Shown here in pieces: positions 16,901 to 25,987 of a stretch of DNA of 64,000 nucleotides. How positions within the stretch are numbered: the first letter of the stretch is position 1; each line of letters opens with the position of its first letter. The translations under genes and the position numbers were made by a program. The stretch comes from Elusimicrobia bacterium CG_4_9_14_3_um_filter_62_55 (GTDB lineage: Bacteria > Elusimicrobiota > Elusimicrobia > UBA1565): positions 1 through 64,000 of the forward strand of contig PFUL01000194.1 of assembly GCA_002790095.1 (NCBI GenBank). Reading direction: 5' to 3'. Under the pieces are notes generated by a model. The model was not told where the DNA came from. It was given only the letters and a program-made list of their open reading frames with translations, and made no database searches.

Positions 16901-19617
16901 CGATTAAGCAGCTTCGCATCACCCTGAGAAAGCGCGGCGGCGGAACCGCCGCCGACGCGGGAAAAATCAAGATCGCCCGCATCGCCGCCGTCGGCAACAC
17001 CTGGCAGCGCGGAGAGGCCGGCGACCCGGCGATCGGATCCGGCGCCAAGGCATCGGAGAGCCTCATCGTCAGCGCCGTCAACAACGTCGACAATACCGAG
17101 TACATCGGCCGGACGATCTTCAATTCTCCGGGCGACGCCCAAGGCGTGTTCAACGAACTCTACGGCAGCCTTGACGAACTGCGAAATCAGGGGAACACCA
17201 ACAACATCCAGGAGCAGGCCCTCGAGCTGCGCTACCGGAACATGGGCCCCGGCGCCACGGTTTTCACCAAACGCGTGTTCGCGCGGGCGATCAACATCAG
17301 CCAACACAACGATTTCGTATTCCTGCTCTTCGGAAACGCCGACCAAAACCCATGCACCGTCGCCACACAGGACATTTCCGGTGACCGGACCTTCTTCCTG
17401 CGCGCGGGTTCGGAAAAGGATTTTCTCGAGGTTCGGGTCCCGATCACCTTCTGCGGATGGAAAAAAATCGTGATCAGCCAAAATGATACCGGAGGCGATC
17501 AGGTCGCCGACTCCTGGGGAGTCAAGGGAGCGCCCGCCGGTGCCATCGTCGTCTCGAGCGGAAGCCCGAATCTGCAGCAGATCGGCGCGATCTTTACCGG
17601 CGTCTATTCTTCGAATACGACTCGCCAGACGGGATCCGTCTACCTCAACGAAATCCACCTCACCAATCCGATCAAGCGCAAAGGCAGCGCCCAGAAACTA
17701 CAGGCGGATTTTCAAGTTCCCGGATGGATGAGCTTCGGGGGGAAATACCGCTTCGTCGATCGGAATTTCCACACCCCCACGACGGTCGTCGCCAACCAGG
17801 ACCATTTCCAGAATACCGCTTATCTGAACTTCACGAGAATTTCCTGGATGCCGCTTCAATTCAACGGCTCCTACACGAAGGTGACGACGCCGAACACCAA
17901 CGCCGTCGGAGACCGCTCGAACATCACCTCTCTGCTCAACAGCGGGACCTTGCGGACCTGGACCGGGACCGGAAACGGGACGCTGCAAATCCCGAATCTG
18001 CCACGAGTTAATCTGGTCTACGAACACAACCTCGTCGATTTTCCGATCCTCTCCAGCCGTCTCGACCGCAGACAGAATTACCGCTCGACGCTGAACTACG
18101 GAGTGCCCAAGCGCGCATTCTATCTGCCGCAATCGGTGGACCTGACGTATAATTACGCGGTTTACGAAGTGCGCTTTCGAGACGACGCCGCGCGCCTGCT
18201 GCCGAACAACTTCAACACGAAGGAGTTCGGGACGGGATACTCGGCGAAACTTCCCTTCGCGTTCTGGAAGGGCTCGATGTTCACCCCTTCCTTTTCGGTA
18301 CAAAGGGTTTGGGAAAACAGAACGGAACTGCCCTCGATCGGGAATGAAATTTCGAAAAGCTATCAGAAGTCCAGAACGCAAAACGCCGGATTCACGTCGA
18401 ACTGGTACGTCGCGAAATGGCTGAAACCGTCGCTCAACTACAACGTCAACATGATCGAAAACAACATCCTCAATCCCTCGACGTTCACGCTTGGAGCGCT
18501 GACGCGCGCCTTCGACGTCGGCCAGATCAAGACGATCAACCGCACGGCGAACGGCAGCATCAATATGACGCTCACGGCCTCGGAAATCATCCCGAAGACG
18601 AAACTCTTCCGGTCCCTATCGCTGACCAACGGCTACCAACTGCAGGACGGCGACGTGTGGAACAACGTCGAATCGGAACTCAAAACGGACTCGGCCCTCT
18701 GGATCCGAACTCCGCTGCGCCCCGCAAGCCCGTTCGCCGAACGCGCGAGCCTGACGCTGCGCGACACGCTGAATTCGACGCAGCGCTGGTCGCCGCTCGA
18801 AGCCTACGCCCTGCAAGGCAGAAAATCGGCGTTTAAGACGCTTTCGATCACGAACAACTTCGTAAAGAGCGTCCAGCGCAACGAGACCACCGGAACCCCG
18901 TCGAAGACGATCTCGACGACGCTCCCCGATCTCATCGCGTCGATCAGCCAGCTCGAACGACTCACGTGGTCGGAGCGCTGGATGAAAAATTTCCAAATCA
19001 ATCTGAAGTACGCGATCCGCAAGACGCTCAACGTGGCCACGAGCCTTGAGACCAACAACACCTTCGGGACCGACCTGAGATCGATCATCCGCGAGAAATT
19101 CGACACGAGCCTCAGCTTTAATCTCCGCACGACAAAGAACGCGGATCTGCGCGTCGATCAGATCACGCAAACGACGAATCATAAAGACGCGACGCTGCAG
19201 TCGACGTTCGACATCCGCAAATTCCGCTTTACGCCGAAAGTCGACTACACCACGGACGTAACGGAGTCGGGCGCCGGAAAGCGCTCGCAGGACGTGACCG
19301 TACTGACTCCGAGCCTCCTTGTGCGCACGGACCTGAACCTTCCGCGCGGACTCTACCTGCCCGGAATCAAGAAGACGCTCGCCTTCACGAACCGCATCAT
19401 CTGGACGACGACCCTTTCGATGCAAATGCGGTCGTCGCCGGTCACGATCGACGACAACTCTAGAACGCTGAATTTCAACACCAACGCCGACTACGAACTC
19501 GCGAAAAATCTCCGCATGACGCTCAACGGAGCCTTCTCGAGGCTATGGCACAAGCACTTAAAGGAACAGGAGTTCCTCTCCTACCAGTTCGGCACGACCC
19601 TCACGTTCCAGTTCTAA
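13999..19617 (+). CDS. SprA-like giant outer-membrane barrel protein
   Basis: About 1872 residues from a TTG at 13999, which gives a signal peptide (AKSPARTFIVFLALSFACVRA then SYNAHA). No ATG is available before the signal; the start is the least certain part. An acidic proline-rich segment is followed by blocks typical of the SprA N-terminal repeat: QLRMQGKVGPKISVNVDYD, YNGEPGEVVQNASFGDIDLS and LFGIRVDLKVKRFSATFIGS. A second such block contains AGQDYTIDYVDGIITF. The central part has calcium-binding-like stretches (DADGDGIFDTEDNG, SEDLNRNGRLDPADFSGDD) followed by the SprA-type IKQLRITLRKR and NTWQRGE pattern. The C-terminal half is strand-rich and ends YQFGTTLTFQF, a typical barrel terminus. 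SprA is the type IX translocon pore of Bacteroidota, where it is about 2400 residues. Confidence 0.8.
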   Translation: MAKSPARTFIVFLALSFACVRASYNAHAQFDFPYDPDFAEEPQSSESDLKPEEEPRLPLETRTDPVSGEIVETAPEWMRKAGPFLLIERPDAERIFSPEDTAASPDLSDFLKRQKPFEADQDLWNRMRRNIERGTAPQDELELPSVEPATPFEIVQGTAPPAPPEPEVELPTYGTSLSITGRKVIGFTFSEKRFLREQTTTGRPASQNLIDIDQQLQLRMQGKVGPKISVNVDYDDTKENKQDISVVYNGEPGEVVQNASFGDIDLSLPATEFVSYNKQLFGIRVDLKVKRFSATFIGSRTKGTTKTKQFKGNTQFITQDILDTAYIRRRYFDLSFGDPARLPLRAGSERIFLSRQSSGQQNVNELTLTAGDLSVPSSSFTGTFVELSAGQDYTIDYVDGIITFKNSLDPAYVVAVDFIDATGTNITVQTSTNSALPKTGDGQFKLIKTFGDVQISTSAESGYRRELKTFYGIGRSQIVRDDGRGNFFLKTLDQNRNEVGPTLNPRQVYPDTIEVDFENGIFRLTQPFAVEGDSATVDAEIYAPAPLTKRLFQVEFRFRLKTFFLEPNLVLQSEVVLIDGSRLTRNVDYFIDYESGFLTFFNEDRIREDSTIDVSYEVAPFAGNASESLLGMRVSYDIFSKWSVGSTLLFQTGSKPPTTPSVTELAESLLVYEVDSQLKDIPIFSWLRATFQGEMARSDHNPNLSKNALIENMEGVKQDDAASLQFTNWFIAANPTLGPADPAGALFSTFDENILTINPSAPANSDDTQKVLSFDYDFTKAGVNEVSIVYPFSPTGLDFSQKTILEVQFAHAPGTGGLDELDVNFHLGGISEDADGDGIFDTEDNGKDGVPDTLDLGERDGILQPEEDMGYLYNPAGKSSARFGANTGFIDSEDLNRNGRLDPADFSGDDYGYKSTGTNTQLFDATSGSTITFIGELDGATDVINDGKYHTLQIPLNISTANFTNFLAIKQLRITLRKRGGGTAADAGKIKIARIAAVGNTWQRGEAGDPAIGSGAKASESLIVSAVNNVDNTEYIGRTIFNSPGDAQGVFNELYGSLDELRNQGNTNNIQEQALELRYRNMGPGATVFTKRVFARAINISQHNDFVFLLFGNADQNPCTVATQDISGDRTFFLRAGSEKDFLEVRVPITFCGWKKIVISQNDTGGDQVADSWGVKGAPAGAIVVSSGSPNLQQIGAIFTGVYSSNTTRQTGSVYLNEIHLTNPIKRKGSAQKLQADFQVPGWMSFGGKYRFVDRNFHTPTTVVANQDHFQNTAYLNFTRISWMPLQFNGSYTKVTTPNTNAVGDRSNITSLLNSGTLRTWTGTGNGTLQIPNLPRVNLVYEHNLVDFPILSSRLDRRQNYRSTLNYGVPKRAFYLPQSVDLTYNYAVYEVRFRDDAARLLPNNFNTKEFGTGYSAKLPFAFWKGSMFTPSFSVQRVWENRTELPSIGNEISKSYQKSRTQNAGFTSNWYVAKWLKPSLNYNVNMIENNILNPSTFTLGALTRAFDVGQIKTINRTANGSINMTLTASEIIPKTKLFRSLSLTNGYQLQDGDVWNNVESELKTDSALWIRTPLRPASPFAERASLTLRDTLNSTQRWSPLEAYALQGRKSAFKTLSITNNFVKSVQRNETTGTPSKTISTTLPDLIASISQLERLTWSERWMKNFQINLKYAIRKTLNVATSLETNNTFGTDLRSIIREKFDTSLSFNLRTTKNADLRVDQITQTTNHKDATLQSTFDIRKFRFTPKVDYTTDVTESGAGKRSQDVTVLTPSLLVRTDLNLPRGLYLPGIKKTLAFTNRIIWTTTLSMQMRSSPVTIDDNSRTLNFNTNADYELAKNLRMTLNGAFSRLWHKHLKEQEFLSYQFGTTLTFQF

Positions 19618-19619
19618 TC

Positions 19620-19653
19620 TTTACGGGAACTTTTTCGGGGGGTGGCCCGTAAA
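19620..19653. repeat. Inverted repeat between the SprA-like gene and comF
   Basis: TTTACGGG (19620-19627) and CCCGTAAA (19646-19653) are exact complements separated by 18 nt that include TTTTT and a G-run. It begins right after the SprA-like stop and ends before ATG 19660. It might slow transcription or be chance. Confidence 0.35.
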
Positions 19654-19659
19654 CAGAGT

Positions 19660-20301
19660 ATGCGCTGGCTCGACTGGTTGATGCCTGAAAGCTGCGCGGC
19701 TTGCCGCCGCGACGCGCCGACCCGCGGCGCGCCCATCTGCCTTCCTTGCCGCCGCTCGCTGCAGTCCCGCCTGCCCCCGGCGGAGCCGGCCTGCGCCCCG
19801 GCGGGTGTCCGGCTGACGCGCGCCGCGTTCCCGTATGAGGACCCCATCCCCTCGCTTCTGCGAGCGTTTAAGTACGACGCCCGGCTAAGAGTCGGGCGGA
19901 CGCTTGCCCGCCGCTTCGCGGCCCGATGGCCCCTCTTCCCTGAACTCGATTTCGCGCACGCCCTCGTCCCTGTCCCGCTCCATCCCCGCAAGCGGCGGCA
20001 GAGGGGATTCAACCAGGCCGAAATTTTGGGGGAGGCCGCAGCGCGGACAGCCGGGATTCCGATGCTCTCTCTGCTCTGCCGAAGCACCGACGATCCCGCT
20101 CAGGCCGGCCTGGACCGGCGAAGGCGCAAGGGGCGGCTCTCCGGAGCATTTCATGTCCGCGACGGAGTGCGCCTGAAGGGCGCCAACCTCGTTCTGATCG
20201 ACGACGTCGCGACGACGGGGGAAACGCTCAGTGCGTGCGCGCGCGCGCTGCGCGACGCGGGAGCGGAGGAAATTCGCGCGTATGTATTGGCGTTCGGGTA
20301 G
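19660..20301 (+). CDS. comF: ComF family phosphoribosyltransferase-like protein
   Basis: About 213 residues. The N-terminus LDWLMPESCAACRRD and ICLPC give the four-cysteine zinc site characteristic of ComF. The body has LVPVPLHPRKRRQRGFNQAE and the PRPP-binding motif VLIDDVATTGETL. ComF aids natural transformation in several bacteria, though its biochemical role is unclear. The ATG at 19660 matches the usual ComF N-terminus; a GTG at 19642 would add six residues. It is convergent with the histidine kinase, 2 nt from its stop. Confidence 0.88.
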   Translation: MRWLDWLMPESCAACRRDAPTRGAPICLPCRRSLQSRLPPAEPACAPAGVRLTRAAFPYEDPIPSLLRAFKYDARLRVGRTLARRFAARWPLFPELDFAHALVPVPLHPRKRRQRGFNQAEILGEAAARTAGIPMLSLLCRSTDDPAQAGLDRRRRKGRLSGAFHVRDGVRLKGANLVLIDDVATTGETLSACARALRDAGAEEIRAYVLAFG

Positions 20302-20303
20302 AA

Positions 20304-22121
20304 TTATTGCGCGCCGAAAAGACGCTTCCACCACGGCACCCGAGTCGGGGGCGGGGCGGCCTTTTTCGCCCGCTCGATCCGGTCCGTACGCGGACCGTCG
20401 CTGACCGGCAGAGTGAACAAAAAAGTCGCGCCTTGCCCGGGGTCGCTCTCAAGCCACATCTTGCCTTTCTGCATGTGGATCAGCGCTTTCGCGATGGCCA
20501 GGCCGAGGCCGGTCCCTCCGACGTGCTTGTCGCCGGATTGGATCTGCTGAAACTTCTCAAAGACACGGGTCTGCTCTTCTTTCGGAATTCCGGGCCCGGT
20601 ATCCTTCACGCGGAAAAGCACCGCGTTTTCGCCGGGTGCCGAGAGTTCGACGAAGACCTGAATCCTCCCCTGCTTCGGGGTGAACTTGATGGCGTTCGAC
20701 AGAAGATTGACGATCACCTGAACGGTTCGCTTCCAATCCGCGTAGACTTCCGGGAGATCGACCGCGGACTCGACCGTCAGCGTAACCCCTCTTTTTTGCG
20801 CCCAAGGCTGCATACTCTCGGTCGCCTCCCGGGCGATGACCTCCGGCCGGGAAACCTTCGGGTGAACCGTCATCTGCCCGGACTCGAGCTTGCCGAAATC
20901 GAGGATACTGTTCACGAGATCCTCGAGGCGGTCGGTATTGCGCATCGCGTTTGAGAACATCTTCTTGGCGTCGGCGTCGAGCGTCGCGGCCGTCATCTCT
21001 TCGACGATCTCGAGCGCGGCCCGAATCGAACTGAGAGGGGCCCGGAGTTCGTGGGTCACGTGAGCGACAAACTCACGCTCCATTTTCTGGAGTTCGCGGT
21101 GCTTGGCCTTGTCGGAAATAGCCTGCACAACGCCGACGGGTTTTCCAGCCTCGTTTTGAATGACGGCGGTGGAAGCCCGCAGCGTGCGTTTCGCATCGTC
21201 CATCGCGAGCGCCTCGACGCCGGCCTCGATGGCCCGGTCCTTGGGAACTTCCAGGTCGCGCGCCACGGAAAGCATGCGGTCCTCTCCTCCCCCCTCGCGA
21301 ATCGACGTCCCGGCCATCTCGGAAAGCCCCTTTCCGAACAGTTCTTCGGCTTCGGGGTTCATCATCAAAACCTTTCCCTGATCGTCCACGACGACCACGC
21401 CGGTGGCCATCGATTCCATCACGCCCTGCGTCCGCGCCTGCTCGTTCTCAAGGGTCTGCTTCTGCCACACCAATTCGCGGGTCGCCTCGCTTACCTTCTT
21501 CTCGAGATCCTCCCGCACGCGCCGAAGCACGGCCTCCATCAGCAGCGCCTGCTCCTTGGGGTCGGCGACGGCCATCCTCACGAGCTTTTCGATCGCATCC
21601 TCGATCGGCTTATCCTGAGTCTCCTGAAGAAATTGCTCCGCGGTTTTCTGAGGCGCGGGGCCGTCATCGGCTTCCGCGACCTTCGAATAGACCGCCTCAT
21701 TGACGATAATGCACGCCACTCCCTTGGACGTCAGGTACGCCCCCGGGTCGAGTCCCTTCGCGTCGTCGGGACGCATCGCGGCCATTTCGGAAAAGGCCGT
21801 CAACTCCGCCTCGGTCAGTCCCGACTTGAACGCAACGCTGTTGAGCTTAAACTTGGCGAAAATCTGCGGAACGGAATTGGGGAGTTCAAAGACCTGGCCG
21901 ATGATCCTGCCGTTGGCCACGAGTTTGTCCTGGTCGATGGAGTACGTGATCTCGCCGCCTTCCGCCTCGGTCAACAGCGAGGACAGAGCGGACGCGGTGT
22001 CCGAGGTCATCTGCTTCACCGCGGGGTGATTGGCGTTGTAGAGATTCATCTGGGAAAGCGTTTTCCCGAACGCCTTCAGGACGTCGAGGCAGCGAGCCTC
22101 AAAAGATCCGTGGGCGTTCAC
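20304..22121 (-). CDS. PAS-containing sensor histidine kinase with an unusual N-terminal domain
   Basis: A 605-residue, apparently cytosolic kinase with no membrane helix. Residues 1-150 form a domain beginning FGKTLSQMNLYNANHPAVKQM that I do not recognise. Residues 150-230 include a coiled-coil-like helix, and 230-345 a PAS domain (GVVVVDDQGKVLMMNPEAEELFG). HisKA follows with His357 in FVAHVTHELRAPL. The ATPase domain has NLLSNAIKFTP, DTGPGIPKEE and GGTGLGLAIAK. The start GTG 22121 overlaps the stop of the upstream dehydrogenase (GTGA). No response regulator is adjacent. The overlap with a sugar-nucleotide gene suggests control of, or co-expression with, polysaccharide synthesis. Confidence 0.88.
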   Translation of the reverse strand: MNAHGSFEARCLDVLKAFGKTLSQMNLYNANHPAVKQMTSDTASALSSLLTEAEGGEITYSIDQDKLVANGRIIGQVFELPNSVPQIFAKFKLNSVAFKSGLTEAELTAFSEMAAMRPDDAKGLDPGAYLTSKGVACIIVNEAVYSKVAEADDGPAPQKTAEQFLQETQDKPIEDAIEKLVRMAVADPKEQALLMEAVLRRVREDLEKKVSEATRELVWQKQTLENEQARTQGVMESMATGVVVVDDQGKVLMMNPEAEELFGKGLSEMAGTSIREGGGEDRMLSVARDLEVPKDRAIEAGVEALAMDDAKRTLRASTAVIQNEAGKPVGVVQAISDKAKHRELQKMEREFVAHVTHELRAPLSSIRAALEIVEEMTAATLDADAKKMFSNAMRNTDRLEDLVNSILDFGKLESGQMTVHPKVSRPEVIAREATESMQPWAQKRGVTLTVESAVDLPEVYADWKRTVQVIVNLLSNAIKFTPKQGRIQVFVELSAPGENAVLFRVKDTGPGIPKEEQTRVFEKFQQIQSGDKHVGGTGLGLAIAKALIHMQKGKMWLESDPGQGATFLFTLPVSDGPRTDRIERAKKAAPPPTRVPWWKRLFGAQ

Positions 22122-23422
22122 AGCCGCCTCAGATTCCGGCGGGAAATACCGGCCGCCGCGTTGCGGGTATCGAAAACCATTTTCGCGTGCTTCAAAACAC
22201 GAGAATAATCGACGGAGGCATGCGCCGTCAAGATCAGCGCCAAGTCGGAGCGTTTGATCGAGGCCGGCGTCAACGCCGCCGACCGCAGCACGGCGCCCTC
22301 GATCGACACGCGGGGGACGAACGGATCGTGGTAGCTCAGACGGGCGCCTTGGTCGAGAAGCAGCTTCATGACGTCGAGCGCGGGGGATTCGCGGATGTCC
22401 TTGACCCCGGGCTTGTAGGCGACGCCGAGAATGAGAATCCGGCTTGCGCGCACGGCCTTTCCCATCCCGTTTAAGAGTTCCGCGACCCGCCCCGCGACGT
22501 AGTCCGGCATCCGGCTGTTGGTGGCGCTCGCCAAGTCGATGAAGCGCGGCTCGAAATTGAGGGATTTCATCTTCCACGCCAAGTAGTTCGGATCGACCGG
22601 AATGCAATGCCCTCCGAGCCCGGGACCCGGATAGAACGGCATGAATCCGAACGGCTTGGTCTTCGCCGCGTCGATGATCTCCCACACGTCGACCCCGAGG
22701 CGGTGGCACATCCGCGCGATTTCGTTGACCATCGCGATATTGACCGCGCGAAACGTATTTTCGAGAAGCTTGACCATCTCAGCGGAATCCGCGCTGGAAA
22801 CTTCGATCACACTGTCGACGATTTCGCCGTAGAGTTCCGCGGCAAGCGCCCCGCAGGCGGGGGTGACGCCCCCGACCACTTTCGGCGTATTCTCGATCCC
22901 GTAAGTCTTATTTCCCGGATCGACCCGCTCCGGAGAAAAGGCCAGATGAAAGTCGCGCCCGGCTTTCAGGCCTGAACCCTCGAAGACGGGCCGGACCATT
23001 TCCCGCGTTGTCCCCGGATAGGTCGTGCTTTCCAAGACGATCAACTGCCCCTTGCGCAGACGGCCCATGATCGCCTCGCAGGCCGCCAGGATAAAGGTTA
23101 AATCGGGGTCCTTGGTTTTGCGAAGAGGGGTTGGAACGCAGATAATGATCGCGTCGCACGCCGACAGCCTCGAAAATTGCGTCGTCGGCGCGAACCGTCC
23201 ACCCGAAACGATTTCCCGGATTGTCGGGGAACTCACATCGGCAATGTGGCTGCGGCCGGACGCGAGCGCTTTCACTTTGGCGGCGTCGACATCGAACCCC
23301 ACGACGCGAAATCCCTTTTGGGCGAAGGCGGCGGCGAGAGGCAGCCCGACATACCCGAGTCCGACGATACCGACGACGGCCTTCCGGGAGGCGATTTTCG
23401 CCGACAAACCCTTTTTTGACAT
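22118..23422 (-). CDS. UDP-N-acetylhexosamine/UDP-sugar 6-dehydrogenase (WbpA/WecC type)
   Basis: A 434-residue NAD-dependent four-electron dehydrogenase that oxidises C6 of a UDP-sugar to the uronate. The Rossmann motif VGIVGLGYVGLPLA is near residue 17, the catalytic cysteine is in GPGLGGHCIPVDP, and the C-terminal domain has LGVAYKPGVKDIRESPA. This GGHCIPVDP form is typical of UDP-GlcNAc and UDP-ManNAc dehydrogenases, as opposed to the GGFCFPKD of the divergent gene at 23526. Substrate is therefore likely UDP-GlcNAc or UDP-ManNAc (inference). A TAAAAT at 23429-23434 ends 6 nt before the ATG, so the mRNA may be leaderless. Confidence 0.88.
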   Translation of the reverse strand: MSKKGLSAKIASRKAVVGIVGLGYVGLPLAAAFAQKGFRVVGFDVDAAKVKALASGRSHIADVSSPTIREIVSGGRFAPTTQFSRLSACDAIIICVPTPLRKTKDPDLTFILAACEAIMGRLRKGQLIVLESTTYPGTTREMVRPVFEGSGLKAGRDFHLAFSPERVDPGNKTYGIENTPKVVGGVTPACGALAAELYGEIVDSVIEVSSADSAEMVKLLENTFRAVNIAMVNEIARMCHRLGVDVWEIIDAAKTKPFGFMPFYPGPGLGGHCIPVDPNYLAWKMKSLNFEPRFIDLASATNSRMPDYVAGRVAELLNGMGKAVRASRILILGVAYKPGVKDIRESPALDVMKLLLDQGARLSYHDPFVPRVSIEGAVLRSAALTPASIKRSDLALILTAHASVDYSRVLKHAKMVFDTRNAAAGISRRNLRRL

Positions 23423-23428
23423 CCTCGG

Positions 23429-23434
23429 ATTTTA
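23429..23434 (-). promoter_or_regulatory. -10 box TAAAAT of the WbpA-type dehydrogenase
   Basis: TAAAAT on the minus strand ends 6 nt before the ATG at 23422; with TTGCGG 17 nt further upstream it forms a weak promoter whose start point would fall at or beside the ATG. Confidence 0.4.
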
Positions 23435-23468
23435 GGTTATTGGACACCCTCCCGCAACGCGCCCGGGG

Positions 23469-23497
23469 TTGAACCGAAGCGGCCTAAATCCTATGAT
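23469..23497 (+). promoter_or_regulatory. Sigma-70-type promoter of ugd
   Basis: TTGAAC (23469-23474), 17-nt spacer, TATGAT (23492-23497), then about 28 nt to the ATG with GAGGAG in between. Confidence 0.5.
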
Positions 23498-23525
23498 GGA
23501 GCCCGGCGAAACGAGGAGTTTATTC

Positions 23526-24839
23526 ATGAAAAGTAAGAATATCTGCGTCGTCGGAACCGGGTACGTCGGCCTGGTAACCGGAGCCTGTCTCGCGGAACTC
23601 GGCCACCACGTGGTCTGCGTCGATTCCGACCGCACGAAAATCAAAACTCTAAAATCCGGAAAAATCCCGATCCACGAAAACGGCCTGCTCCCTCTGGTCA
23701 AAAAGAACACGAAGGCCAAGCGCCTGCATTTCGCCACCGCCATCGAGGAAGGCGTCAACTGGAGAGGGCGGCGCTCTGAAGTGGTCTTTATCGCGGTTGG
23801 AACCCCGCCGCGTCCCGACGGTTCCGCGGATCTATCGGCCGTCGAAGCGGTCGCGGCGGAGACGGCCCGAGTCATGAAGGACTACACGGTGATCGTGGAC
23901 AAAAGCACCGTGCCGGTCGAAACCGGGGCATGGGTCGAAAAGACGGTCACGCGCGTGAACAAGCGCAAGGTCCCGTTCGACGTCGCTTCGAACCCCGAAT
24001 TTCTCGCGGAAGGGACGGCTGTCGACGATTTCCTCAACCCCGACCGGATCGTGATCGGCGTCTCCTCCCCCCGCGCCGAACGGACGCTGCGGGCGGTGTA
24101 CGCGCCCATCGGCGCGCCGATACTCGTGACCGACGTCAAAAGCGCGGAACTCATCAAACACGCGTCGAACTCCTTTCTCGCGACCAAAATCTCCTTTATG
24201 AACGGCGTGAGCCGGATCTGCGAGGCAGTCGGCGCCGACGTCACTATGGTCGCCAAGGGGATGGGCCTCGATAAGCGCATCGGCGCGAGCTTCCTGCGCG
24301 CCGGTCTCGGCTTCGGCGGGTTTTGCTTTCCCAAGGACCTGGAGGCCTTCTATAAGATCGCCTACGACAAGGGCGTCGAATTCAAACTGCTCAAAGAAGT
24401 GACGGAGATCAACCAAACCCAGCGCGATTGGGTCTTCCGCAAGGTCGAAGAAGAACTCTGGAACCTCAACGGAAAGAAAGTCGCGATCCTCGGCCTCGCC
24501 TTCAAACCGAACACGGACGATCTGCGCTTCGCTCCGAGCCTCAAGATCATCGAAAGACTCCAAAAACATAAGGTGAAAATCAGCGCGCACGACCCGGTCG
24601 CGATGCCCAAGGCTAAGCCCATACTCAAGAATGTCGCGTTCTCCAAAGACGCGTACGCGGCCGCGAAGGACGCGGATTGCGTCGTCCTCGTCACCGAATG
24701 GGACGAGTACAAAAATCTGGACCTTAAGAAACTCGCCAGCGTCATGAAGAACGCGGTGATGCTCGACGGGAGAAATCTCTACGACCCGGAAACCGTGCGC
24801 GCGCTAGGATACACCTACCATTCGGTCGGCCGACCGTGA
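23526..24839 (+). CDS. ugd: UDP-glucose 6-dehydrogenase
   Basis: A 437-residue enzyme converting UDP-glucose to UDP-glucuronate with NAD. The N-terminal [20 protein letters not shown] binds NAD; the catalytic cysteine is in [13 protein letters not shown] (more often GFGGSCFPKD); the C-terminal domain has [17 protein letters not shown]. The ATG at 23526 is preceded by GAGGAG and gives the family N-terminus; upstream in-frame ATGs are not needed. The next gene overlaps by GTGA and uses its product, so UDP-glucose to UDP-glucuronate to UDP-xylose is the evident route. Confidence 0.93.
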   Translation: MKSKNICVVGTGYVGLVTGACLAELGHHVVCVDSDRTKIKTLKSGKIPIHENGLLPLVKKNTKAKRLHFATAIEEGVNWRGRRSEVVFIAVGTPPRPDGSADLSAVEAVAAETARVMKDYTVIVDKSTVPVETGAWVEKTVTRVNKRKVPFDVASNPEFLAEGTAVDDFLNPDRIVIGVSSPRAERTLRAVYAPIGAPILVTDVKSAELIKHASNSFLATKISFMNGVSRICEAVGADVTMVAKGMGLDKRIGASFLRAGLGFGGFCFPKDLEAFYKIAYDKGVEFKLLKEVTEINQTQRDWVFRKVEEELWNLNGKKVAILGLAFKPNTDDLRFAPSLKIIERLQKHKVKISAHDPVAMPKAKPILKNVAFSKDAYAAAKDADCVVLVTEWDEYKNLDLKKLASVMKNAVMLDGRNLYDPETVRALGYTYHSVGRP

Positions 24840-25780
24840 GAAAAAAGAACTCCAGGATTCTGATCACCGGGGCCGCCGGATTCCTCGGCAGCCATCTCGC
24901 CGAGCGCTTCCTGGAACGAGGCGCGCAGGTCATCGGCATCGACAACTTTATCACCGGCCGGGTCGAAAACATCGACCACCTTTTCAAGAACCCCTCCTTT
25001 CGCTTCATCCAAGCGGACGTCACAAACTTCATTCACGTCCCCGGGAAACTCGACGGCGTCCTGCATTTCGCGAGCCCCGCGAGCCCCATCGACTACGCGA
25101 CCTATCCGATCCCCACGCTGAAGGTCGGGGCCCTCGGAACTCATAAGGCCCTCGGGCTCGCGAAGGACAAGGGCGCTAAATTCATGCTGGCCTCAACGTC
25201 CGAATGCTACGGCGACCCGCTCGTCAACCCTCAACCCGAAACCTACTGGGGGAACGTCAACCCGATCGGGCCCCGCGGCGTTTATGACGAAGCGAAGCGC
25301 TTTGCCGAAGCCCTGACGATGGCCTACCACCGGTATCACAAGATGCAGGTCCGGATCGTAAGGATCTTCAATACCTACGGTCCGCGCATGCGCAAAAAAG
25401 ACGGTCGAGCGGTTCCGAACTTCATCACGCAAGCCCTTAAAAACCGTCCCCTCACGGTTTACGGAAAGGGCCGTCAAACGCGAAGCCTCTGCTTCGTCTC
25501 CGATCTCATCGACGGCATTCTTCGCCTGTTCGACTCCGATCTCAACACCCCGGTCAACATCGGAAACCCCCGCGAGATGTCGATCCTTCAGATCGCGCGG
25601 GCGATCAAAAAGCAAACGGGCTCGCGATCGCGCATCGTGCATAAGCCCCTGCCGGCCGACGACCCCCGGGTGCGCCGTCCGGACATCCGGATCGCGCGCA
25701 CCAAGCTCGGATGGACCCCGAAGGTGCCGCTTGAAGAAGGGCTGGCGCGCACCATCGACTACTTCCGGTCCGGGTGCTGA
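24836..25780 (+). CDS. UDP-glucuronate decarboxylase (UDP-xylose synthase)
   Basis: A 314-residue short-chain dehydrogenase/reductase that turns UDP-glucuronate into UDP-xylose. Visible motifs: NAD loop [26 protein letters not shown], the serine/threonine catalytic site [10 protein letters not shown], and the YxxxK pair in [23 protein letters not shown] and [12 protein letters not shown] complete the UXS pattern. It starts at a GTG overlapping the ugd stop. Its last codons (GTGCTGA) are the first seven bases of the 50-bp tandem repeat that separates it from the glycosyltransferase gene. Confidence 0.93.
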   Translation: MRKKNSRILITGAAGFLGSHLAERFLERGAQVIGIDNFITGRVENIDHLFKNPSFRFIQADVTNFIHVPGKLDGVLHFASPASPIDYATYPIPTLKVGALGTHKALGLAKDKGAKFMLASTSECYGDPLVNPQPETYWGNVNPIGPRGVYDEAKRFAEALTMAYHRYHKMQVRIVRIFNTYGPRMRKKDGRAVPNFITQALKNRPLTVYGKGRQTRSLCFVSDLIDGILRLFDSDLNTPVNIGNPREMSILQIARAIKKQTGSRSRIVHKPLPADDPRVRRPDIRIARTKLGWTPKVPLEEGLARTIDYFRSGC

Positions 25781-25987
25781 AGATGCGGGAGCGTCTTCGT
25801 GCCGGGCGCTCAGGCAGCGCGCAGTGCTGAAGATGCGGGAGCGTCTTCGTGCCGGGCGCTCAGGCAGCGCGCAGTGCTGAAGATGCGGGAGCGTCTTCGT
25901 GCCGGGCGCTCAGGCAGCGCGCAGTGCTGAAGATGCGGGAGCGTCTTCGTGCCGGGCGCTCAGGCAGCGCGCAGTGCTGAAGATGCA
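25774..25987 (+). repeat. 50-bp tandem repeat (four full units plus a 14-bp remnant) carrying linked mini-ORFs
   Basis: Four identical 50-bp units start at 25774, 25824, 25874 and 25924; a fifth (25974-25987) lacks 36 internal bases. Each unit begins GTGCTGA, which holds the stop of the preceding frame (TGA) and a GTG start for the next. Each full unit therefore encodes [18 protein letters not shown], and the remnant MLKMQC, forming a chain of five short frames linking the UDP-xylose synthase stop to the glycosyltransferase start. Each unit can also fold into an 8-bp hairpin (GAAGATGC/GCGTCTTC) and a shorter one (GCGCT/AGCGC). There are no spacers, so it is not a CRISPR array. Confidence 0.95.

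Noticed and set aside
22122..22709. Longer N-terminus for the histidine kinase
   Set aside because: The open frame runs inside the overlapping dehydrogenase gene; GTG 22121 gives the usual GTGA overlap.
25774..25987. CRISPR array
   Set aside because: The 50-bp units are contiguous with no variable spacers, and there are no cas genes in the window.
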